This document shows, piece by piece, positions 1-5,626 of a DNA stretch of 7,072 nt; position 1 is the first letter of the stretch, and the number at the start of each line of letters is the position of its first letter. Below the pieces are notes generated by a model, which worked only from the letters and a program-made list of their open reading frames with translations, did no database searches and was not told the origin of the DNA. This DNA comes from Candidatus Odyssella thessalonicensis (GTDB lineage: Bacteria; Pseudomonadota; Alphaproteobacteria; Bin65): the NCBI GenBank assembly GCA_005240015.1, contig SBBV01000089.1, forward strand, positions 1 through 7,072, read 5' to 3'. A program made the translations under genes and the position numbers.

Positions 1-51
1 GCGGCGCTGCGTCCAACGGTTCGTGCGCGGCCTCGAGCGGCGTGCCCATGT
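1..51 (-). CDS. possible 5' end of a divergent gene running off the left edge
   Basis: On the minus strand an ATG at 49-51 opens a frame without stops to the window edge, giving MGTPLEAAHEPLDAAP and continuing. Only about 17 codons are visible, so no family can be named. A weak G-rich stretch (CGGGG) lies just before the ATG, and promoter-like hexamers lie upstream at 77-105. The opposite strand is also open here, in the same frame as the hpnL-like gene, so an open frame alone is weak evidence. This is a tentative call, resting on the divergent layout and the control-like character of 52-153. Confidence 0.3.
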
Positions 52-60
52 CCCCGACGT

Positions 61-1157
61 TTGACCTTTCGCACCGACCATAGAAGAGTGAAACGCGGCT
101 TACAATCTGGCCAAGCCCAGCCGCAGCCGCGACCGCCCGGAAGGAGCCGCGCCATCAGGTTCGCCCTCGCCATTGCCGGCATTCTGGGGCTCGCGTTCGC
201 CACCTATCTCATCGCTGCCTCGGGCGCGGCGCAAATCCTCGAAGCCATGCTCGTGATCGGCTGGGGCCTCGTCGCCGTGACGCTGTTCCACGTTGTCCCG
301 ATGCATCTGGCGAATCTCTCGTGGCGCGAGCTGCTGCCGCGCGGAGGCCGGCCGGGCGCGGGCGTGCTGCTGTGGATCCGCTGGATCCGCGAGAGCGTCA
401 ATACGCTGCTGCCGGTAGGGCAAGTCGGCGGCGACCTCGTCTGCGCCCGGCTCGTTCACCTCAAGGGCGTACCCGCCGTCTCCGCTCTCGCGAGCATGGT
501 CGTCGATCTCACCGTCAGCGTGCTGACGCAGCTCGCCTTCGTCGCGCTGGGACTGGCGCTGCTGCTCATGCGCTCGCTCGAGCCCTCGGTGCTCGCCGTG
601 GCCTGGGGCGTGGCGGCGGGCATGGCCATTCTGCTCGCGCTCATGGCCACGTTCCTGCTCGCACAACGCGCGGGAATGTTCGCGCTCATGACGCGGATTG
701 GCGGCGCGCTGCTGCGGAGCGAAACGAGCCTCCGCCTCGGCGCCAAGGCTGCCGAGATCGACCGCGCCGTGCGCGCGCTCTATCGCGACAGGCGGGCCTT
801 CTGGAGGTCCATGGGCTGGCGCTTCGCCGATTGGATCGCCGGCGCCGGCGAAGTCTGGCTGATCATGTATTTTCTCGGCAAACCGGTCAGCCTCGCGGAG
901 GCGCTGATCCTCGAAGCGCTCGGCACCGGTGTACGCAGCGCCGCCTTCCTGGTGCCGGGCGCGATCGGCATCCTTGAGGGGAGCTTCATCGTGTTCGGCA
1001 GCCTGTTCGGGATCTCCGCGGCCGACTCGCTGGCGCTCGCGCTGGCCAAGCGCGTGCGCGAGCTTCTCGTCGGGCTTCCCGGGCTTATCGCCTGGCAGAT
1101 CGCCGAAGGTCGCCGCCTGATCGGCGACAGCCGCAAGACCGGCGCGCCCGGCGCGCC

Positions 1158-1161
<4 letters not shown>
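61..1161 (+). CDS. hpnL: HpnL-like integral membrane protein (LPG synthase TM / flippase-like superfamily)
   Basis: Polytopic inner-membrane protein of up to 366 aa, from the family of hopanoid-associated HpnL and the transmembrane part of lysylphosphatidylglycerol synthases. The biochemical role of HpnL is not established; lipid transport or a flippase-like role is inference. Hydrophobic segments are seen near residues 32-54, 62-80, 140-170, 177-201, 256-273 and 292-320. Family hallmarks are WIRESVNTLLPVGQVGGDLV (residues 107-126), the VVDLT helix (147-151), and the C-terminal block from GTGVRSAAFLVPGAIG (288-303) through LEGSF to the KRVRELLVGLPG region. The start is doubtful. The frame offers TTG at 61 (no Shine-Dalgarno) and GTG at 88 (no spacer). 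The first 31 codons are rich in AT-ending and rare codons (AGA, AGA, TTA) and encode a non-family-like tail. AAGGAG at 141-146 lies 7 nt before an in-frame ATC at 154, exactly where the conserved protein begins. It converges with gloA, overlapping by 4 nt. The family call is strong; the symbol is less certain. Confidence 0.75.
77..105 (-). promoter_or_regulatory. candidate sigma70-type promoter for the leftward edge gene
   Basis: On the minus strand TTGTAA (100-105) is followed after exactly 17 nt by TATGGT (77-82). Each hexamer matches four of six consensus positions. It would start transcription about 20 nt before the ATG at 49-51. The complementary strand carries TACAAT at 101-106, a five-of-six match to a -10 element facing the hpnL-like gene, but I see no good -35 box for it. 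Hexamer matches this short arise by chance, and alphaproteobacterial promoters often diverge from consensus, so this is only a candidate. Confidence 0.25.
141..146 (+). promoter_or_regulatory. Shine-Dalgarno AAGGAG in front of an in-frame ATC
   Basis: AAGGAG is followed by the 7-nt spacer CCGCGCC and then ATC at 154-156, in the hpnL-like frame. This is the best ribosome binding site in the region, and it argues that translation starts near 154 rather than at TTG 61 or GTG 88. ATC is a very rare initiator, so a base-call error (ATG to ATC) or a true non-AUG start are both possible. Confidence 0.4.
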
Positions 1162-1581
<420 letters not shown>

Positions 1582-1595
<14 letters not shown>

Positions 1596-2784
1596 GGCTC
1601 TTCCTCCATTGCGCGATGACGTCGAGGATGGTGCGCGCGGCGATGCGGCTCGGGCGCTCGCCGCCGACCGAGAGAAGTTGGACCGCTTCCGCGATTCCGG
1701 CAAGCTGTTCCTGGCGTGCCTTGGGGTCGGCGATGAGGCGCGCCACGGCATCGGCAAGCAGCGCCGGCGTGCAGCGGTACTGCAGGAATTCGGGCAGCAC
1801 CTCGCGGTCGAGCACGAGGTTGACGGCGGAGACGAAGCGCAGCCAGCGGGTCTTCAGCACGAAGCGGAACAGCCCGGCGGCGACCGGATTCACGCGGTAC
1901 ATGACGATCGTGGGCAAGCCGGCAAAGGCGGTTTCGCTCGTGACGGTGCCCGATGCCGCTAGCGCGGCCGTGGCGGCCGCGAAGCCGTCGTACTTGGCGG
2001 CGGGATCGCGCAGCACGTGGACGCGCACGGGCCAGGCCTTGGTCTCCGCCTCCACCGTGTCGGCCACGGCGGGCACGGTCGGCGCAATGCAGACAAGGTC
2101 GGGAAAGCGCGCCTGCAACAGGATCACGGTCTCGCGGAACACGGACATATGGCGGCGCACCTCGCCGCGGCGGCTGCCGGGCAGCGTGCAAAGCACGGGC
2201 GCGTCGGCCGCGATGCCGAGCCGCGCGCGCAGCCCCGCACCGTCGGCAGTCCGACCGACTCGCTCGGCCGCGAGGTGGCCGACGAAGGTGTTGGCGAGGC
2301 CGTAGCGGTCGAAGAACTGCGCCTCGAACGGGAAAACGGTGAGAAGATGGGTGAGATAGCGCGAGACCGCGCGCGCGCGCCACGGCTTCCACGCCCAGAC
2401 CGTAGGCGCCACGTATTGGATGATCGGGAACGGCGCGCCCTTGAGCCGCATGCCGATGCGCTTCGAGAAGCCCTGCGCGTCGATGGTGACGAGCGCGTCG
2501 GGGCGCCGCCGGCGGACATCGTCGGCCGCTTCGCGGATCCGGCGCAGCAGCTTGGGCAGGCGCGGTACCACCTCGAAGCCCATCAGCGCCAGCTCCGACA
2601 TCGGGAACAGCGTCTCGAGGCCTTCGGCCTGCATGCGCTCGCCGCCGATGCCGGCGAAGCGCACCGCGCCGCCGGTCGCCTCCTTCAAGGCCTGCATGAG
2701 GTTGGCGCCGAGCTGGTCACCCGAGGGTTCGCCGGCGGTAAGGTAGATCAGCGGCGCTTTCGCGCTCCGCGCCGGCGCGCTCAT
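1582..2784 (-). CDS. lpxB: lipid-A-disaccharide synthase LpxB
   Basis: Membrane-associated GT19 glycosyltransferase, 400 aa (E. coli LpxB is 382). It joins UDP-2,3-diacylglucosamine, the product of LpxI, to lipid X (2,3-diacylglucosamine 1-phosphate), forming the beta-1,6 lipid A disaccharide. Visible motifs in order: AGEPSGDQLGA (residues 17-27), MGFEVVPRLPKLL (68-80), IDAQGF (101-106) with D102 matching the catalytic Asp98 of E. coli, YVAPTVWAWKPWRA (124-137), FVGH, LPGSRRGEV (about 206-214, UDP-sugar site), AASGTVTSE, and NLVLDREVLPEFLQ. The usual PDF after IDA is QGF here. The ATG at 2782-2784 has GAGG 8 nt upstream, and the gene starts 24 nt after lpxI stops. Its end overlaps the gloA start by 14 nt. 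Confidence 0.97.
1602..1607 (-). promoter_or_regulatory. strong Shine-Dalgarno for gloA inside the lpxB 3' end
   Basis: On the minus strand GGAGGA lies 6 nt before the gloA ATG and within the last codons of lpxB. It fixes the gloA start and is the strongest ribosome binding site I see in the cluster, suggesting gloA can be translated efficiently and not merely by coupling. Confidence 0.7.
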
Positions 2785-2808
2785 GGCGCTGGCCTCATGG
2801 GAAGCGCC

Positions 2809-3696
2809 TCACCGCCCGCCCGCCGGCATGCCGACAAGGAAGACCCCGAGCGCATCCGCGCGCGCCGCGGTCTTGGCGCGGTCGATGATGAGCGCACCGC
2901 CGGCCTCGAACGCGATGCCGCGCAGGCCCGCCTTCGCCACCGCCTCCACCGTGTCGACGCCGACGCCAGGCAGATCGATGCGCCGCTCCTGCCCCGGCTT
3001 CGGCGCCTTCACCAGCACGCCGCCGGGGCCCTTCCGCTGCAACGCGCCGGCGCGCGCCACCAGCGCGTCGGTGCCCTCGATGGCCTCGAGCCCGAGCACG
3101 ATGCCCTGCTGCACGACCGCGGCCTGGCCGACGTCGAGAGCGCCGATCGCTTTCGCCGCCGCGAAGCCGCGCGCGATGTCGATCCGCGCCTGGCGATCGG
3201 GCTTGATCCGCCCATAGACCCCTTCGACCGCGAGCAGGCCCTTCACCAGCTCGTGCGGGCCCACCACGTTGACGCCTTCGTTCTCGAATTCGCGGATGAT
3301 GGCACGCAGCAGTCCGTCGTCGCCGAGCGCGCGCACGGTCGCCTTCACGATCACCTTGAGCGCGCGCCAATCGGGGCGCAGCTCCTTGAGCGAAGGACGC
3401 CGCACCTTGCCGACGAAGACGACCTCTTTGGGATCGTATTCGCGCAAGAGCTTCTCGCCCTTGGCCGCCGCGCCGAGCCGGCACCAGGCGTGGGGCACGC
3501 CTTTGAGTGCCGCCGCATCGGCATGGCCTTCGAGCGCCACCACGAAAAACGGCCGCCCGGCCTCGCGGCAGGCTTGGATCACGACGCCGGGCAGCGCGCC
3601 GCCGCCGGCGATGATCGCAAGCCTATTCGGAGACGTAGCGCCCGGTCGTGGGGAGGCAGAGGTTGCGGCTCGAACGTGCGCGGATGAACTCGACAA
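2809..3696 (-). CDS. lpxI: UDP-2,3-diacylglucosamine diphosphatase LpxI (start uncertain)
   Basis: LpxI (former DUF1009) hydrolyses UDP-2,3-diacylglucosamine to lipid X and UMP. It is the alphaproteobacterial replacement for LpxH, and lipid X goes to LpxB, encoded next. Recognised by LAIIAGGGALPGVV (residues 26-39), the GHADAAAL/CRLGAAAKGEKLL region, FVGKVRRPSL, GDDGLLRAIIREFENEG (125-141), GPHELV, LDVGQAAVVQQGIVLGLEAIEGTDAL, and the C-terminal KAPKPGQERRIDLPGVG (230-246). D241 probably matches the essential aspartate studied in Caulobacter LpxI. The coordinates use the only canonical start upstream of the conserved domain, a TTG at 3694-3696 that gives 295 aa and a 74-nt overlap with lpxA. 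The first 24 residues are atypical, with AT-ending codons, and are probably lpxA sequence out of frame. The true protein likely begins near 3620, at the lpxA stop, where no ATG, GTG or TTG is in frame. Confidence 0.93.
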   Translation of the reverse strand: MSSSSAHVRAATSASPRPGATSPNRLAIIAGGGALPGVVIQACREAGRPFFVVALEGHADAAALKGVPHAWCRLGAAAKGEKLLREYDPKEVVFVGKVRRPSLKELRPDWRALKVIVKATVRALGDDGLLRAIIREFENEGVNVVGPHELVKGLLAVEGVYGRIKPDRQARIDIARGFAAAKAIGALDVGQAAVVQQGIVLGLEAIEGTDALVARAGALQRKGPGGVLVKAPKPGQERRIDLPGVGVDTVEAVAKAGLRGIAFEAGGALIIDRAKTAARADALGVFLVGMPAGGR

Positions 3697-4438
3697 TTTC
3701 CATCACCGCTTCTTGTTCGCGGTACATTGCAGCGGCATCTTGCAGCCGCTCTTCTAGCGAGCCCTCCGCAGCGAACAAGAGCCTGTAGGCGGTGCGGAGA
3801 GTCTGGATCTGCTCGCGCGTGAACCCGCGCCGTTTCAGACCGATGAGATTGAGCCCGGCCAGGCTCGCGCGGTTGTTCCAGAACGGATAGACGTTGCCGT
3901 AAGGGATCACGTCGTCGGCCACGCCGCATACGCCGCTGATCATCGCGTAGCGCCCGATGCGGACGAACTGGTGCACGGCGCAATTGCCGCCGAACACGCA
4001 GTAGTCGCCGACCGTGACGTGGCCGCCGAGCACCGCGTTGTTGGCCATCACGATGTTGCTGCCGACGTGGCAATCGTGCGCGACGTGGGTGTTGACCATG
4101 AAGAAGTTTCGGTCGCCGATTTTCGTAACGCCGCCGCCCTCGACCGTGCCGGTGTTCATGGTCACGTGCTCGCGGATCATGTTTTCGGCGCCGATCTCGA
4201 GCCGCGTCGGCTCCCCGGCATACTTCAAGTGCTGCGGACCCTGGCCGAGCGAGGCGAACGGATAGACTCTGGTGCGTGGCCCAATGCGTGTGTGGCCGTC
4301 GACGATGACGTGCGAGGCGAGCTCGACGCCGTCTTCGAGCGTGACATTGGCGCCGACGATGCAATAGGGGCCGATCGCGACTCCCTGGCCAATCTTGGCG
4401 CCGGGGGCAACGATGGCGGTCGCGTGGATGCCGCCCAT
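3623..4438 (-). CDS. lpxA: acyl-ACP--UDP-N-acetylglucosamine O-acyltransferase LpxA
   Basis: First enzyme of lipid A synthesis, 271 aa (E. coli 262): it transfers a beta-hydroxyacyl chain from ACP to the 3-OH of UDP-GlcNAc. A left-handed beta-helix of hexapeptide repeats spans about residues 5-185 (IHATAIVAPGAKIG and onward), followed by a helical C-terminal domain (about 207-258). The catalytic His is H121 in VAHDC, with conserved KYAGEPTRLEIG (72-83), GGHVTVGD and AVHQF. G169 corresponds to Gly173, the E. coli hydrocarbon ruler, which fits a long acyl chain. The segment 181-189 is about three residues longer than usual. The ATG at 4436-4438 overlaps the fabZ TGA as TGATG and lacks a clear Shine-Dalgarno, so translation is probably coupled to fabZ. 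A longer upstream frame exists but is only fabZ read out of frame. Confidence 0.97.
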   Translation of the reverse strand: MGGIHATAIVAPGAKIGQGVAIGPYCIVGANVTLEDGVELASHVIVDGHTRIGPRTRVYPFASLGQGPQHLKYAGEPTRLEIGAENMIREHVTMNTGTVEGGGVTKIGDRNFFMVNTHVAHDCHVGSNIVMANNAVLGGHVTVGDYCVFGGNCAVHQFVRIGRYAMISGVCGVADDVIPYGNVYPFWNNRASLAGLNLIGLKRRGFTREQIQTLRTAYRLLFAAEGSLEERLQDAAAMYREQEAVMEIVEFIRARSSRNLCLPTTGRYVSE

Positions 4439-4905
4439 CAGCGATCGACGATCATGGCCGTGTAGGTGGCGTCGGCCACGACCTTGTCCTCGACGCGGCA
4501 CTCGCCCTTGAACTTCCAGACGAGCTTGCGCGCGTGGATTTTCTCGACGCGGATGAAGATCTGGTCCCCGGGCCGCACGGGATGGCGGAAGCGCGCGTCC
4601 TCGATCGACATGAAGTAGACGAGCTTGCCGTGCATCGCGTCACCCAGGGTCTCGACCACGAGGGCGCCGGCGGTCTGCGCCATCGCCTCGATCAGCAGCA
4701 CGCCCGGCATGATCGGCTCGCCCGGGAAATGGCCCTGGAAATGCGGCTCGTTGACCGAGACGTTCTTCAAGCCCACCGCACGCTCGCCCAGCACCATCTC
4801 GACCATCCGGTCCACCATCAGGAACGGATAGCGGTGCGGCAGCAGCGTCATCACGCGGGCGATGTCCCCGCGCTTGACCGTGGGGGTCGGCGCTTCGGCG
4901 GTCAT
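4438..4905 (-). CDS. fabZ: 3-hydroxyacyl-[acyl-carrier-protein] dehydratase FabZ
   Basis: Cytoplasmic hot-dog-fold dehydratase, 155 aa, the usual length. It dehydrates (3R)-hydroxyacyl-ACP to trans-2-enoyl-ACP in fatty acid synthesis and so competes with LpxA for the same hydroxyacyl-ACP pool. Motifs: [13 protein letters not shown] (residues 21-33), [23 protein letters not shown] (55-77) with catalytic H59 and E73, then [17 protein letters not shown]. The ATG at 4903-4905 has only a weak GAG-type ribosome site. It starts 59 nt after the skp stop, in the place where lpxD normally intervenes, and ends overlapping lpxA by one base. Confidence 0.97.
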   Translation of the reverse strand: MTAEAPTPTVKRGDIARVMTLLPHRYPFLMVDRMVEMVLGERAVGLKNVSVNEPHFQGHFPGEPIMPGVLLIEAMAQTAGALVVETLGDAMHGKLVYFMSIEDARFRHPVRPGDQIFIRVEKIHARKLVWKFKGECRVEDKVVADATYTAMIVDR

Positions 4906-4948
4906 GGCGCTCGACGTGGCTTGGCGCCGCGCCCTGCTCTCGTCAGAG

Positions 4949-4964
4949 GCGGTGCGCCCACCGC
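4949..4964 (-). other. small perfect hairpin just after the skp stop
   Basis: In the minus-strand transcript GCGGTG and CACCGC form a 6-bp GC-rich stem around a 4-nt loop (GGCG), beginning directly after the skp TGA. No U-run follows, so it is not a typical intrinsic terminator. It could stabilise upstream mRNA or partly attenuate read-through into fabZ-lpxA. The 59-nt gap has no other feature that I recognise. Confidence 0.4.
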
Positions 4965-5606
4965 TCAGTTGGTCTTCTTGGGCGCCGGGGCCGCCGGTGC
5001 CCCGGGCTTGTTCTGCGCCGGCGGCTGTTGCGGCGCCTCGCTCGTGGGTTCGGCCTTGGGCGGGAACTCGAACTTCACCTGGATCTTGGCCTTGTCCAGG
5101 CGCTCGATCACCTTGTCGGTGATGTCGAGCTGCGCCGCCGCATGCAGCACGGCGCTGCGCTCGAGCACGAGCGTGTAGCCGGACTCGACGGCGATGGCCT
5201 GGATGACCTTCACCACCTCGCTGCGGAACTGCTGCTGCACGTGGCGCACGGCGCGCGACATCTGCTCCTGGCGGATCTGGGCGGTGCGGCGCACTTCGGC
5301 GAAGCGCGCGTTGAGCCGCTGCAAGCGCTGGTCGTATTCGCGGCCGGTGATCTTGAGCCGGTCCTTCTCGAGCTGCTGATACTCCTGCTGCAGTTTCTTC
5401 TGCTCGTTGGTGAAGTCGGCGTCGAAGCGCTTGGCGAGGGTTTCGGCCTCGTCCTGGGCGGCTTTCATTGCCTTGGCGGAGTTCGTGAGCTTGGCGCCGT
5501 CGACGACGGCGACGACGAGCGGCGCAGGCTGCTGCTGTTGCGCGCCAGCACCGGCGGCAAGCGCCAAGGGCGCCGACAGCGCCAGGACCATGAGAATACG
5601 CTTCAT
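4965..5606 (-). CDS. skp: periplasmic OmpH/Skp-family chaperone
   Basis: Periplasmic holdase that binds unfolded outer-membrane proteins as a trimer and delivers them to BamA, encoded just upstream; 213 aa (E. coli Skp precursor is about 161). Residues 1-22 form a signal peptide (KR, hydrophobic core LMVLALSAPLALA, AGA cleavage site before QQQQ). LVVAVVDGAKL (30-40) is the first strand of the OmpH head. Residues about 42-130 are charged and Gln-rich, predicted as the long coiled-coil tentacles. About 133-171 (VIQAIAVESGYTLVLERSAV, then the DITDKVIERLDK helix) closes the head. From about 182 a Pro/Ala/Gln-rich tail ends in PKKTN. The ATG at 5604-5606 has AAAGG 7 nt upstream, and the gene starts 20 nt after bamA stops. 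Confidence 0.93.
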   Translation of the reverse strand: MKRILMVLALSAPLALAAGAGAQQQQPAPLVVAVVDGAKLTNSAKAMKAAQDEAETLAKRFDADFTNEQKKLQQEYQQLEKDRLKITGREYDQRLQRLNARFAEVRRTAQIRQEQMSRAVRHVQQQFRSEVVKVIQAIAVESGYTLVLERSAVLHAAAQLDITDKVIERLDKAKIQVKFEFPPKAEPTSEAPQQPPAQNKPGAPAAPAPKKTN

Positions 5607-5613
5607 TGGAACA

Positions 5614-5618
5614 CCTTT
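5614..5618 (-). promoter_or_regulatory. Shine-Dalgarno for skp
   Basis: AAAGG on the minus strand lies 7 nt before the skp ATG, in the 20-nt gap after the bamA stop. It supports the start that keeps an intact signal peptide. Confidence 0.6.
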
Positions 5619-5626
5619 AGGATTGC

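Noticed and set aside
373..390. Tandem 9-nt direct repeat (TGGATCCGC twice) in the hpnL-like gene
   Set aside because: It encodes WIR-WIR just before the conserved ESVN motif, where a W/R pattern is expected. It is probably chance codon identity and not a repeat element.
1596..1757. Upstream extension of gloA by 54 codons
   Set aside because: It lies in lpxB out of frame, is Ser/Arg/Pro-rich, and the GGAGGA site clearly points to the ATG at 1593-1595.
2017..3687. 556-codon open frame on the plus strand opposite lpxB and lpxI
   Set aside because: It is longer than the real genes, but its protein is low-complexity Arg/His/Ala/Asp, typical of the antisense frame of high-GC coding DNA, and it has no family match I recognise.
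3579..4364. Minus-strand frame overlapping lpxA and the lpxI 5' end
   Set aside because: The translation is Arg-rich and non-family, while lpxA in the other frame has full hexapeptide repeats and catalytic motifs.
4439..4501. Upstream extension of lpxA by 21 codons
   Set aside because: It is fabZ read in another frame; the TGATG overlap gives the normal LpxA N-terminus.
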